From Vicia villosa (lineage: Eukaryota; Streptophyta; Magnoliopsida; Fabales; Fabaceae), in NCBI RefSeq assembly GCF_029867415.1, contig NW_026705920.1:124001-188000 (forward strand): a stretch of 64,000 nt of DNA, written 5' to 3'. Positions 1 through 11,129 of the stretch are shown piece by piece; positions within the stretch are counted from its first letter, which is position 1; every line of letters starts with the position of its first letter. Under the pieces are notes generated by a model. The model was not told the origin of the DNA. It made no database searches and saw only the letters and a list, made by a program, of their open reading frames with translations. The position numbers and the translations under genes are program-made.

Positions 1-305
1 TTTTCCCACCGCCAAGAAGAAAGAGAAATTTCCTTTTGGTAAAGCCTACACTATCAAAATACTTTAGCAACGTTTTTGGAATAAGTAACCTTGCAGTACC
101 AACAGTAACGTTTAATAAATGTTGTAAGTATATACTAATGGTATATAAAAAGAGTCAAGCCAATACTTTATTTTAGGAGTGCACAATTTTTTTTCCGTTT
201 CTTTTAATTTTCATTATGATGTATCGTCTTAAATTGTATATGTAAAATCTTATGGAATTAGTGTACAAATTTTAATGAAGAACTTTTCAAGTTAACTATT
301 CCATG
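1..305. repeat. Duplicated REM downstream flank, copy A, left part
   Basis: From about base 36 this stretch is colinear with the sequence beginning near 18416, which lies about 430 bp past the stop of the intact REM gene. Shared words include TTGGTAAAGCCTACA and AACGTTTRATAAATGTTGTAA. It ends in CCATG, the target site of the Copia element that follows. Because copy B is REM 3' flank, another REM gene may lie just left of the window. No coding exon is visible here. Confidence 0.8.
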
Positions 306-768
306 TGTTAGAAAATTAATTTCAATCAAATGGAATCGAGGCTAGAATCGTGTACGGAACACTTTCCTTATAGTATTTCAAGCACTCCCAATTTGTCTTG
401 GAGTTTCTACGCAGGAATACCCAGGATAATTCAGCCTTCTCGAGTTTGTGCAAGACCGGCGAAAACTCGAATGTAGCGAAGAGTGCTCTGGAATTATTTT
501 GGAGGATTTGCATTTTGTGTTATTGATTTTCTGAATTCATAATGAATTATTTATAGGCCATATTGGTATTGTTTCACAAGGTAGCGACCCTTGGTGAAAC
601 AATCTCTTTTACCAAAAGTCACAATGATTGGCCTATAACAACACACTTCAAAAGTTGCATGGTTTCATTCTACAACACTTCATGAAGTGTTGCCATTTTT
701 CAAATCCACTTCTCTTGTCATTTTGGAACAACTATCATATTATTAATTATTATTAATAATTTACAACA
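306..768 (-). repeat. Copia LTR (3' LTR in element orientation)
   Basis: It is 463 bp, starts TGTTAGAAAATTAA and ends TTTACAACA, and is preceded by CCATG. A 63-codon minus-strand open frame inside it also occurs in the other LTR; it is a by-product of LTR sequence, not a gene. Confidence 0.93.
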
Positions 769-1600
769 ATACCCCACTTGTTCTAATAATGACAAGTACA
801 ATTCCAGAATATAGAAAGCAAAAGAGTGTTAATACAGTTAGGTATCTTTCGATTTGAACTTAACCTTAGTAAAGACAACGCAAAGCCTAATCGGAACGTT
901 AGGTAGCTATGCTTTGAACTGTTATCCCATGTGATTAGACCGGCATTACTATACACACACTCTTTAAAGGTTCTTCGCCTACATATCTCGCCTAGCACTA
1001 TTTATGGCCATGTGCTTTTCCTGTTTTCATGAATTTTTCATGAGAGAAACTCAAACTCTCACTTTAAGACGGCACCATCTTGAAATTCATATAGGTGAAG
1101 TTCAGTTTGTATCTATTTCTTGAGATACATATCCTCCTCGATATAGAACTTCATTAAGAGTTTTAGAAAACTCAACCCTCAATTATGTAATAGTCAACAT
1201 TGTCACAAAATGTTGCACTAACTTCCAAATCAACGACTTGTTGTTACCCATTGAATCTTAGGTTAAGATGTATTAACTTCAGATTGGGTTGCTATCATTG
1301 TCGGAACGCTTATTCAAGGAGTTTCAACCTCACACCTCTCGAGGTTGTTTTTACTAAATCCCTGGCCAGTAGTTTAGTAAATGAATCATTCAAACTATTG
1401 ATCGATCGTATATATGTGAATGAAATGATTACATCTTTAATCAATTTTTTCACAAAAGAATGTCTAAGGCTTCAGTGCCCAGACTTTTCAATTTACACTT
1501 ATCTGAATTCTCATGCTAAATTGGCTTGACTATCACATTGTGTTAACACCTTTGAATATTATCTTTAGCCAATGGAACTTCCAACAGAAGGTCTTTCAAC
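769..1600 (-). other. Copia 3' internal region, non-coding or decayed
   Basis: This lies between the 3' LTR and the RNase H remnant. It opens with the minus-strand polypurine tract AAGTGGGGTAT. Small open frames on both strands show no recognisable domain. It is probably the element's 3' untranslated tail plus decayed sequence. Confidence 0.6.
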
Positions 1601-1639
1601 CATTAAACTTCTTTGACCAGTGGAAGCGAAATCCACACA

Positions 1640-1864
1640 CTATGACTCCATGGTCAAGAGAGTGATGCATGTTTGTTTCTTGCTCTTCCAAGAAATCTCA
1701 CCCCCAACTAGTGTTAATATCCACTTAGTTGTAAATTTATGATCTCCAATACTCGATATCCAACTCATATTGGTATATCCTTCTACGATTGCAGGAAACC
1801 TACCATAATGGAGGTCAAAATTTGGTTTTAAACGATAATCAAAATCCTTGTGATGTCCTTCCAA
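1640..1864 (-). pseudogene. Copia RNase H remnant
   Basis: The minus-strand frame contains VEGYTNMSWISSIGDHK and GGEISWKSKKQT, then LLTMES. This matches the Copia RNase H pattern (GY.D.DW...D..S..G......G..ISW.SKKQ......T.E). The catalytic aspartate expected in the GYSDAD-type motif reads as N-M-S here, so activity would be lost even without the surrounding stops. It sits at the element's 3' side, as expected for Copia pol order. Confidence 0.75.
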
Positions 1865-2096
1865 TACTCACCATTTGAATTGCTAGTAAATCTACTCATT
1901 TACTATTTGCAACTGCTATATCGCATATAGTACATTGCTTTAGAAAACCAATTTCACTTGTGTATTCTAATATAGCCATAACTCTTCCATCATCATTTTG
2001 ACACTAAGATCAAATTGAATATTCAGTTTTGAAATGTGACCGTTTGAAGTTATCAAGAACTTTCTCAACAAAGTGTATTTGACTAAGTTCATAACC

Positions 2097-2246
2097 CCCA
2101 CTATTTTTGCATTACTTTGATCTCCAAAAGAGTGTCAACTAGTCCAAGATCTTTCATCTTGAATGTGGTTTCTCAACCCCCACTCTTTCGCTTTACTTTG
2201 ATCAAAAAGAGTGTCCACTATTTCAAAAAATTTCATCTTGAATGTG
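2097..2246. repeat. Imperfect 80-bp tandem duplication inside Copia pol
   Basis: Two adjacent units begin CCCACT and end TTTCATCTTGAATGTGG, with ACTTTGATC and AAGAGTGTC in both. The second copy replaces the normal RT sequence after LASTFKMK, so part of pol was duplicated during decay. Confidence 0.7.
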
Positions 2247-2390
2247 GAAGCTAGAAACCTCTTTGTTTCTAAGATTTCATTCATCTCGTTGCTAATGATC
2301 AACATGTAATCAACATAGAGACAAAGGAATATCACAATATTCTTACACAACTTTGTGTACAAACACTTATCACAAGAATTAGATGAATAA
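2135..2390 (-). pseudogene. Copia reverse transcriptase remnant, C-terminal half
   Basis: The minus-strand frame reads DKCLYTKLCKNIVIFLCLYVDYMLIISN. This is the Copia RT block normally ...DKC.Y.K......I.CLYVDD.LI. The second catalytic aspartate of YVDD is a tyrosine (YVDY), which would inactivate the polymerase. The N-terminal half lies beyond an intervening insert of about 420 bp. Confidence 0.8.
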
Positions 2391-2391
2391 G

Positions 2392-2812
2392 TTTTTTAGA
2401 TAATCATGCATGATGATGCAAGAAGGCTTTTAGATGAACTGAGAGATAAAATTATGAACAATTTAAAATAAATAGTATGAATTGCAATGAGTACCTTAGT
2501 TATGTTCACTTCTCTCAAATATTCTCTTGAACTTCTATGTTCTACCTTCTTGATTAACTACATCATTGATGTGCATGACACTTTTGATCCTTTTCTTATT
2601 TGATAATCTTTGTCTTCATCAAAACTAGATATAAGATATATTCTTCACAATCTCCCCCTTTTTGATGATGACAAACTCTTTGAATTCTTGTTTTGATAAG
2701 ATTGAAAATTCTCCCTCTAACTTGAGTGTCTCCCCTTTAGTTTGTGCGTCTCCTCCTTAATCGGAGAATCTTACAATGACAAATTCAAACTTTTAATGTC
2801 ATTGTTTCGGTG
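2392..2812 (-). mobile_element. Nested foreign fragment splitting the RT (SIRE-like 3' end?)
   Basis: RT runs to KSLYGLK at about 2812 and resumes at about 2390 with only some 20 expected residues missing, but about 420 bp intervene. The insert holds the minus-strand motif AAAAAGGGGGAGATTGTG near 2640-2660, typical of the pol end/polypurine tract of SIRE-type Copia elements. Borders were judged by eye and no target duplication was identified. Confidence 0.5.
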
Positions 2813-3250
2813 TTTTTTTTAATCCATACAAGGATTTAACAAGCTTGTACACTATTTGTTCATTAACAGGAAGTATATAACCTTCTGATTTCTCCATGTA
2901 AATCTCCTCATCGAGATCTCCATTTTAGGAATGTCATTTTGACATCCTTTTGATGAACTATAAGTTCATGCAAAACTAATGCAAACAATACTCTAATTGT
3001 TGCCGTCCTTGCTACTAGTGCATATGTGTTTAAATAATTAACACATTCCTTTTGTCTAAACACTTGGCTATTAATCTAGACTTATAGGTGTTTAGTATAC
3101 CATCTTTATGATACTTTCTTCTAAACATTCATTTGCATCCAATGGATCTTGATCTTTTAAGTAGATCGACAAGTTCCAAGTATGGTTTGACATTATTAAA
3201 TTTATTTCATCTTGGATACCATCCTTCCAAAAGGAGGGTTCCATTGAAGT
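2812..3250 (-). pseudogene. Copia reverse transcriptase remnant, N-terminal half
   Basis: Minus-strand pieces in broken frames match the Copia RT start. They include a W-K-D-(G)-I-Q-D-E-(I) block, SNHTWNL, the ARTATIRVLFAL block, HQKDVK.TFLNGDLDEEIYM and YKLVKSLYGLK. Frameshifts and stops separate the blocks. Order and spacing are those of Copia pol, confirming minus orientation. Confidence 0.75.
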
Positions 3251-3324
3251 TACTACTTCATTATGAATCTTAGAATCATCTTCCTACTTGAAGAATAATT
3301 GGAATCTTAAGAACAAAATTCTCA

Positions 3325-3558
3325 TTATTTCCTTCTATTTGAAGAAATAAGTCGAGAATTAATTTTGTTCGGTCTTAGATCCTGAGTCTTTCGAACTCTC
3401 TTTCTTAACCTAAGTTCGAGTTGTTTTTCAACCATCATCGACGAACTTTCGGTTTGTGTTTCAATAATTTGTGGATAACCTTTCTCACGAGGTTCTTCAA
3501 ATGTAGGAATCTCGAATTCCACATCCTCCATGAAGAAAATTCTTATTGAGACAAACAT
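3325..3558 (-). pseudogene. Copia integrase-RT linker remnant
   Basis: A minus-strand frame of 77 residues is rich in E, P and basic residues (MVEKQLELRLRKRVRKTQD). This resembles the variable linker between Copia integrase and RT with its R-R-S-.-R-.-R-K signature. No integrase DDE core is visible upstream on the minus strand (3560-4377), so that part appears deleted. Confidence 0.55.
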
Positions 3559-3559
3559 T

Positions 3560-4377
3560 TTATTTACATAATAAAACTTCAGTTTTATAATTTGAAATTA
3601 TAAACTTTAATTTCAAAAATAAATGTAACTTTTACAATCATAAAAATTGACATTATCTCCCTTAAGGTAGCAACGGTTCATAATCATCTAAAAGAATGCA
3701 TTGATTTGTTCGTACCAGTTTGAATACATGTGCCCTTTGGCAACACATCCTTTGTTCGAATGTAGCGGCAAGTAGCAACTTTTCACTATTCTTTTTACAA
3801 GATTTATTAATTAATTTAACAAATAAATTCCAGAAAATTTCCAAGCAAAAAATTCAAACTAAAAACCACCGGCACAGTAACAATTAATGTGAGTGGCTAT
3901 CAGAAACTTTATGTAAAACACAAACAAACTTCATACACTAGAATTATCACTTTTGCTATTATCATGTATATTTAATTAACTCACAACACCCATTATTCCA
4001 TTAATAATTTGTTTCCAGATTTCAAGGTTGTTTCTCACTAAGCCATTATTCTGAAGCGAAACTAAATGCATCATAATATGCAAGTAATATATATAATTCA
4101 CCCATGAAGAGTTTATATATCATTCAACAATTATGGCACTACAATTATGGCACTGTAACGTAATCAAAGAAAATGATGAAATGGAGAACGTGCATAACCG
4201 AGTTATAAACATAGATTAATTATTACCAGAAAATTATAATATCGACAAAACAACTTTGATACAGTAAAGCTTCGTATTATAATTTATAGAACAAACATGT
4301 ACCTGGATTCTTGATGTAGAATTTTATTTTATTTTATACGGAAGCCTCGCTTACCATTATTTGAGATACTATAAGAT
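3560..4377 (-). other. Copia 5' internal region, coding capacity lost
   Basis: Gag and integrase should lie here, but only short open frames without recognisable domains remain. The sequence next to the 5' LTR on the minus strand (TGGTAAGCGAG) only weakly resembles the usual initiator-Met primer site. Confidence 0.5.
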
Positions 4378-4840
4378 TGTTAGAAAATTAATTTCAATCA
4401 AATGGAATCGAGGCTAGAATCGTGTACGGAACACTTTCCTTATAGTATTTCAAGCACTCCCAATTTGTCTTGGAGTTTCTACGCAGGAATACCCAGGATA
4501 ATTCAGCCTTCTCGAGTTTGCGCAAGACCGGCGAAAACTCGAATGTAGCGAAGAGTGCTCTGGAATTATTTTGGAGGATTTGCATTTTGTGTTATTGATT
4601 TTCTGAATTCATAATGAATCATTTATAGGCCATATTGGTATTGTTTCACAAGGTAGCGACCCTTGGTGAAACAATCTCTTTTACCAAAAGTCACAATGAT
4701 TGGCCTATAACAACACACTTCAAAAGTTGCATGGTTTCATTCTACAACACTTCATGAAGTGTTGCCATTTTTCAAATCCACTTCTCTTGTCATTTTGGAA
4801 CAACTATCATATTATTAATTATTATTAATAATTTACAACA
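4378..4840 (-). repeat. Copia LTR (5' LTR in element orientation)
   Basis: It is 463 bp, identical to its partner except for two visible substitutions (GTGCAAG/GCGCAAG and GAATTATTT/GAATCATTT). It is followed by the CCATG target duplication. Confidence 0.93.
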
Positions 4841-6795
4841 CCATGTACAAATTTTGACTACTAGATATTTCGTGTTGGGAGACGAAAAATTATGTAGATA
4901 TAACTCAAATATTGCCCACTAAATTATTTATTGATTAAATTAGAGACCTATTTGTCAGAATAAAATCTAATTAGAAATCCATATAATTGTTACTAGTCTG
5001 AGCAACAATAAATTGTTATATATAATTTGTTTTTTTTCTAGTAAATAGTTGTTATTATTATATATTTTAGATAAGTGTTGTTAAATAATCAACATATAAA
5101 AAAATTAAAAAAAATCATGTTAATATAATAAAATTTTGATGCTCTAGGTGGTACTGGTAGTTTTGGTTGCCTACCCCTAGAACCGACATTGCTTTCTAAT
5201 TATACGACTACACAAAAAAATAGGGTATTAGGATAATTGTTTATGTATTGCGACGGTTTTGACTAGCAAAATATGGATTGCGGTAGTTTCCCAACCGTCG
5301 AATAACTTGGTGTCATGAGCTTGATTAGCGACAGCTTAAATAAACATCGCTCCATTGTCGTAACTATGACACATATTATTAAACAACCTCCACATGAATA
5401 TCGCGACAGCTCTAAATTGTTGTTGCTAAAAAATTATAATAACAAAAATTCAAGGTTATGACGGTTTGTAACCGCCGCTATTTGTAAAATTGTTTTAAAA
5501 ATTTAATCTATTTTAATTTACAAATTTCAATGAATATATTTCTAGAAAAACTAAACTACATTCTTAATTAAAATTCTAAAATAATTCATTAATCAAATTT
5601 TAAATTTCACATCCATATAAAATAATAAACAAATACCTAAGTCATAGCTACAAGAACTATTATTAATTTGATGGTTATAATAAAAATATTAAATAAGTTC
5701 ATGCAATTGATAGTGCTTCTAATTTGTTGAAAAAGCTAGTTTGATGGACATTTACACAATCTTCTCCATAGTGAAACAAAATAACTGACCCATTACCATC
5801 ATAGATAGGGTGATTTATGGCAAACTTTTAGACACTCCAGGTTTTTCATTAAACATCTTTGTAGAAAAGATGAACTTGTCACTCATAGATAGGGAAAGTG
5901 ATCTAAAACCTATAACTTGCAAAACCAAAAGGAAAGAAAAATTTGTCACAACATGACTAGAAGAGCAACACTACAAACAATCGAACAAATTTGGATGCTT
6001 AAAAATGTGCAATTATGGCAGTTTCTACCATCTTAATTTACAAGGATGACATTTTCTTATAACGTTGTAAATTTGGCTTCCGCTAAAAATAAAACAGCGA
6101 TTTCACAATAACCGCCATTCGAACCCGCCTTAATTTACTTTGTATAAAATGCTAGTTATTTGTGGTGATTTATATGGCAGGTATAATCGCCATAATTTTC
6201 ATAATTTCTCCATCAAAAATCTAATATAACAACAATAGTCAAACGTAGAAGAATTTTTTTTGTAGATAATCATATATGCAGGATAAAGAAAGAAAATAAT
6301 TGAAAGTATAGTAAAATTACATGTAGAAAATAAATTATCTTCATGACATGACATTAACTCCAAAAGCATTTCTAAAGAATGGGGTTGCTTTCCATTTTTG
6401 TACATGTTGAGCACGAAGGAAGGTTTTGAAACATTAAAAGTGTGATCGAAAATTTAAATGGAAAAAGAAAGAGAATTTAACCCAAAAAAAAACTAATTAG
6501 AGACTATTCGTCCAATTTCTATACCATATTCATTTTTATATAAAATCATAAAGACTAAACTTCGTCCCTCCGAAACATTTTGCACGATATTAACATTAGC
6601 TATTCTAAATTACTTAGGATTTAACTACCACGTCGGCGGCGGCTGTTCAAATTAGAATCTATTTGGTACATAATTATACAATAAGAAAATAATTTTCTTT
6701 ACTAATCTTGTTAGCAAGTAGTGATTTATATACACACAATCAAATTGTAAGTGGAATCCAGAGAATAAAATCATGTTTACAAACAGATGTACCTA
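4841..6795. repeat. Duplicated REM downstream flank, copy A, right part
   Basis: It resumes colinearity with 20575-20755 (GTAGATATAACTCAAATATT, AGCAACAATAAATTGTTAT). It diverges over about 5030-6290 and realigns with 20957-21410 (GAAGGAAGGTTTTGAAACATT; AAAATCATGTTTACAAACA). The duplication appears to stop near ATGTACC at about 6795. No gene is recognised. Confidence 0.8.
5205..6200. mobile_element. Possible non-autonomous DNA transposon inside copy A
   Basis: This stretch is absent from copy B. It opens with CTACACAAAAAAATAGGG, reminiscent of CACTA-type ends, and carries repeated GCGACGGTT / AACCGCCG-like subterminal words at both sides (near 5258-5480 and 6090-6190). No clean terminal inverted repeat or target duplication was found. 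Confidence 0.35.
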
Positions 6796-7104
6796 TAAAA
6801 TAAAATTAATTGATGTAAGCTTAAGAGCTTTTTGTTAGAGATATCTTCTTAATTGAATTCCTACAAAGGATTCTCTCAACCTTAGAGGAATCATTCCCTC
6901 ATCGTCTAATCTTGCTTGTGTTTTCTACGAAGAATTATTCGAATCTTCGTATCATTCTCTTTTGGCTTACCGTAAAGTGGTGGTTGTTTGGAAGAAAATG
7001 GCCGGTTGGTTGGGTTTGAATTTCTCTATATCTCATGACTTTAAAGAAAGCTTTTATAGGTGGAGTTGTTCTTGCCGTAGCTTGAATATCTAGAGAAGTA
7101 GAGT
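6796..7104. other. Unassigned spacer
   Basis: No gene is recognised. The stretch includes TTTCTACGAAGAATTATTCGAATCTTCG, with local dyad symmetry. A plus-strand reading VVVWKKMAGWLGL near 6980-7010 weakly resembles a LINE C-terminal zinc-finger region, but the support is too thin to call. Confidence 0.3.
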
Positions 7105-8785
7105 ATTCCACACGGAAAAATTACAATAGTCCACTATTTTACAACTTAAACATAACCACTTCCACGATTTATAAGTAATTGCCGATAAACACTGAACAAA
7201 ACTAAAGCTCTCTCTATTAAAAATGACGACATTCCTTATCAACAAAATTGTCCAAACTGTCGATATTCAATGTACGACAATAATTAATCTTTTCAATTTG
7301 GACTTCACCTTCTCACAAATGTCAAAGAAATCCACAAACTCCCAAAAGTCAATTCTAACAAATTACCTATCCAGTCACAAACCTTTCTTCATATTTTGTC
7401 CGAATACAAACAAAGCGCGAAAAGTTGCGGAATAGTTTCTTCGTCCGAGTTGCAAAAAACACAGTTCAACTCCCTACGATCTGTCAAAATATCCCTCCTA
7501 TACAATTGTCCTTAGTTGGAATCCTCTTAAGCAATAACCTTCACCCAAAAAATAATAGATTTGACGGAATTTTAACCTCCCACAAATGATTGATAGCCTC
7601 CAGCACATTAACAGGAATTGAAGAAACCAGATTGAAAAGGTTAAAACAGGAACTAACCTTAAAGGAGCCTTCTGAGTCTGGCTGCCAAATGTAGTTGTCA
7701 TTGACGTTCTGCTCCAAGGCGTAATCCTGCATCAGACCCGAGAATTCCACCCATAAAACTGGATCCACCTCACCATAATTACGATTGTATCCTGCAGCTG
7801 CCAAGACCAACCGAAATCATCCCAACCGCCAGCATCTGCAACACAATTGTCTGGGCAGAGCGCCAAACGAAAAATTTCGGGGAAAGCGTTCTTCAAGATT
7901 ATTTTCCTAACCAATTTGAAATCCAGGAATAAGTTCCGAGACCATTATGAACATTGCAAAAGACGACTCCCGAGAACCTGTTATCGGCCAAATCAATGTT
8001 ACTATCTGATACAATTAGATCCCTCCACCATATGGAATCCCTCATAGATAACACTCTTTTGTCCCCAATCAACACTTTTGTCTCATAATTCCCATACCTA
8101 TTCCTTAAAAAATTGCTCTAAACTGCCTCTTTTTCGTTCAAGAACCTCCACTTTCATTTATTCAAAAGCGCCTTGTTTAGAACTTCGACATCCTTAACAC
8201 CGAGACCTCCTTTCTTGCGCGGATCGAGTGCACACATTAGACCAACTCACCCAATGGACCGTTCTTTTTTAGCTCGCTACCATGCCATAAAAATTGCTTT
8301 AAATACTCTGAATCTCATTAAGCGCTTTTGAAGGAGCTTTATAAAAGGATGGAGAATAAATAGGTAATGCGTTAAGAACCGAATTAATCATAACCACACA
8401 ACCCGCAAAAGAAAGATTTCTACCTACCAAACGACCAACCTTCCCTTCAAATTAGAAACTAGATCCTTTCACGTAGCAATTTTCCTAGGACTATCCCCAA
8501 CCTTAACATCGAGAAACTTGAAAGGGAGATTATCAACACTACATGACAGAAACCCCGATGATGCCTCTAAAAACCAATCACCAACATTCAAACCGTAAAG
8601 CTTACTCTTATGAAAATTTATCTTCAAACCTGTCATCATTTCAAAACCTTGAAGAATGACCTTCATGCTCCATAGATTTTCAAAACTACCATCCGCAATT
8701 AAAATTGTATCGTCTGCGAATTGCAATAGGTTAATTTCCTCCTCTTCATTATACTTGAACCCTTTAAAATCGCCCAACTCAACCG
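7105..8785 (-). mobile_element. LINE 3' fragment, decayed
   Basis: Minus-strand frames show the RT active-site block LQFADDTILIADG and following GLKINFHKSKLYG (8469-8777). A C-terminal zf-RVT-like region follows (7541-7810, YIWQPDSEGSFKVSSCFNLF and HLWEVKIPSNLLFFG). Frames are interrupted in between. The endonuclease and first half of RT are missing, as in 5'-truncated LINE copies. Neither poly(A) tail nor target duplication was placed with confidence. An 18-bp word TTTCCTCCTCTTCATTAT is repeated at 8735 and 8788, at the truncated end. Confidence 0.75.
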
Positions 8786-8789
8786 ATTT

Positions 8790-9500
8790 TCCTCCTCTTC
8801 ATTATCCTATCTTTAATTTGGAAAAAATGAACATCAAGACATTGGCAATCACACAATCATCTTCGGTCCACCATCAATATTGCGAAAAAATGTTTTTGAT
8901 AAAACAATTTGCATGCTTTAATTTGGACTTGTGGATATGATAAATAGGAAACACTATAGATTGTGGAAAAAAATTAAGTGGATATTTTCAAAACATATAT
9001 ATGAGTATTAATGGGATTTAAGTTAAAAATTCATAAAAATTAGAGCAAAAAGTGGCAAAAGAAAGTATATAATAAAATAATAACATATATAACTTTTGGG
9101 TAAGTGAATATTTGGTGGGACTGAAGGTGAAAATTTCACTAATCTATTTAAAACATATATAGGAGTACTGACAGGATTTAAGTGAAAAATTAAAATAAAT
9201 GTTTACTATTGTTTCTTTAACAATGCCAGAAAGCACTTATGTAACACAACCAAGTCTGTACCATCTAAGTTTGAAGAAAAATAGAAACGTTGGTAAATGT
9301 TTCTCACAAATGATGTCAATGATCTTTGAAAGACCTAATATACTCACAAACGAGATGGTGAGCTTAGATTTGACAGTAAACTCGAATACATGAATTGTGT
9401 CTTGATCTTCTAGTTCGATGTTAGAGAGGCATGCCTTCAAATTTTCTAGCAACCAAATCAATGAGTGTAGAAGGTTAGAAGTAGTTTTGGTTTAGAAAGC
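8790..9500. other. Spacer upstream of REM pseudogene, duplicated motif
   Basis: The stretch 9040-9230 resembles 14590-14780 upstream of the intact REM gene (ATAATAAAATAATA..., GAAGGTGAAAWTTTCAC..., AAAACATATATAG). The string GTTTCTTTAACA occurs at about 9210 and again at about 9523, so roughly 300 bp look inserted or duplicated in between. The minus frame 9237-9461 has no recognised domain. Confidence 0.5.
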
Positions 9501-9510
9501 AAATAAGTAA

Positions 9511-10216
9511 ATGTTTAATTTTGTTTCTTTAACAAGTCCATATGAAAAAAATATTAATAGGAAAATATATTGGAATGGAACTCCAAATCCAATATTTCTA
9601 AGACCTCCGAATGGTTTTCAACTGAAAATATTTTGGGTAGAGTGTGCTGGTGATATTTGGTTCGATAAAAATTGGGATGATTTTTCTAAGTTTATAGATT
9701 TAGGATATTTCTTAACTTTTAAATATATAGGTGGATCATATTTTAAAGTTAAGATATTTAATCTATGTTTTTTAAAAATAAACTATTCTGACATAACATA
9801 TATATGCCGATGAAATTGGTGAAAGAAAAGAGGAAATTAATGAAATTATTGGGTTGAGTAATGAGAGTGAAGAAGATGCACAAATTGAAAGTAGAAAAAA
9901 TGGCAAAAGAAAAATAACAGTTTATGTATGTGAAGCTATTTATAAAATATATATATAATTTCTTCTTTTGTGTATGTAGAATGTTCTAAGTCAGTTTATG
10001 AATGGACCCGAAAATTTTGTGGAACTTAAAATGAATGGAAGATCATGGTCGGTAAAAGAGAATTATTATGAGAGTGTCAAGCGCTGTAGATTTGGTGGAG
10101 GTTGGATAAAGTTTAAAAAAGATTGTAAGTTGGAGATTGGAGATACTTGTCTCTTCGAGTTGATTGATGAAAAAGATATGGTGTTTAATGTTTACATTGT
10201 AGGAAAGAACTCATAG
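9511..10216 (+). pseudogene. REM (B3-domain) pseudogene, central B3 domain deleted
   Basis: A relative of the intact gene at 15106. The first B3 domain survives at about 9560-9800 (GTPNPIFLRPPNGFQLKIFW, GDIWFDKNW, YFLTFKYIGGSYFKVKIF) but its frame breaks near 9812. The acidic/basic linker follows out of frame (about 9813-9918). The middle B3 domain and its flanking exons are missing. The last exon is intact: a TGTATGTAG acceptor, then a 237-nt open frame (9980-10216, LKMNGRSWSVKENYYESVKR, GDTCLFELIDEKD) of the same length as in the intact gene. No first exon (MAIQ-type) is visible upstream. It is probably not functional, although a shortened transcript cannot be excluded. Confidence 0.85.
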
Positions 10217-10502
10217 GAAAGAACTCATGAGTTCTGGTATATGTTGTTTTCACAAGGTGGTTTATTGAAGTATGGTCTCTTAGTGGGAAATTTTAGTTTT
10301 AGTGTTTTGGTTAATTGGTGTTGCTTGGTAGGCTGTGTGCAGTCTGGTATGAAAAAATAGAATAGCATTTTGCTCATCATGTATGTAAAGTTCTGTTATG
10401 TTATTGTTCATGTGTGCAAGAATACTATTGTGGATTTTATCGTTATTTTATGGTATTAACTTGTTTGCACATCGTGTAGTTTGAAACCAACTCCTTTTTA
10501 TT
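10217..10502 (+). other. REM pseudogene 3' flank
   Basis: A 3' untranslated-type AT-rich sequence between the stop codon and the LINE target site. No other feature is seen. Confidence 0.5.
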
Positions 10503-10608
10503 GATAGCATAAAGATATATATTTTTTTCAATAAGTAATGGTATTAATCACAAAAAAGATATACAAATCAAACAATTACCCCTTTATACAAGATAGAGGT
10601 AAAATGTT

Positions 10609-11129
10609 TCAATAGTGAAAATTACAAGTCGTAGAAGAATCATTAACTGACCTAAACCACTTCCAAGAAACGAGTACAATAGCACTATAACATTCGTCAA
10701 AGTTAAATACATTACCTTTGAATAAGATGGCATTTCTCATCACCCATAAGTTCCACAAAACCGCAAGCCATATAACCACTACAGTTAATCTTTCGTCTAT
10801 CGCCGTAATTTTGTCAAAGTGATCCAAGAAACTCCTCAACTCAACATTCGTTAACATAACCGAAGTCCCTAACCACTCTCATGCTTTGTTCCAAATCCTA
10901 CTTGTGAACGACTCGAACCAACTTTAGGGGAATTGGAATTCTCCATAACGTTGAAACTGAACATGCAACAACAGTCCCTATCTCCTACCAATATACCTCT
11001 TATCTTCAATTGATATCTGGTCGGTAACTTACCCAGAATATATCTCCACGCAAAGATACCAACTTTTGAAGGAACTTTCAATTCCCACATAAATCTCAGT
11101 CCCTTTAGGACAGCAGGCTGCAGCCCCAC
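10609..11129 (-). pseudogene. LINE C-terminal zinc-finger region remnant
   Basis: Minus frames read LKGLRFMWELKVPSKVGIFA and WRYILGKLPTRYQLKIRG, then IWLAVLWNLWVMRNAILFKG. This is the zf-RVT block typical of plant LINE ORF2 C-termini, with a frameshift between the parts. The 299-bp stub in REM intron 4 is the same sequence family. Confidence 0.8.

Larger units (their letters stand above)
306..4840 (-). mobile_element. Ty1/Copia LTR retrotransposon, defective
   Basis: Two 463-bp LTRs (TGTTAG...ACAACA) enclose 3.6 kb and are flanked by a perfect 5-bp target duplication CCATG (301-305, 4841-4845). Orientation is minus: a purine-rich tract (minus-strand AAGTGGGGTAT) abuts the LTR at 769-780, and RT/RNase H remnants read on the minus strand. 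Only pol pieces survive: an integrase-RT linker, split RT and RNase H. Gag and the integrase core are absent and stops are frequent, so it cannot be autonomous. The LTRs differ at only two positions seen by eye. The related flank near 20570 reads straight through CCATGTAC without the insert. No convincing primer-binding site was found. Confidence 0.93.

Noticed and set aside
322..513. 63-codon minus-strand ORF, repeated at 4394-4585
   Set aside because: It lies wholly within the Copia LTRs; its duplication is explained by LTR identity, not by a conserved gene.
9511..10216. Complete REM gene
   Set aside because: First exon and middle B3 domain are missing and the B3-1 frame breaks near 9812.
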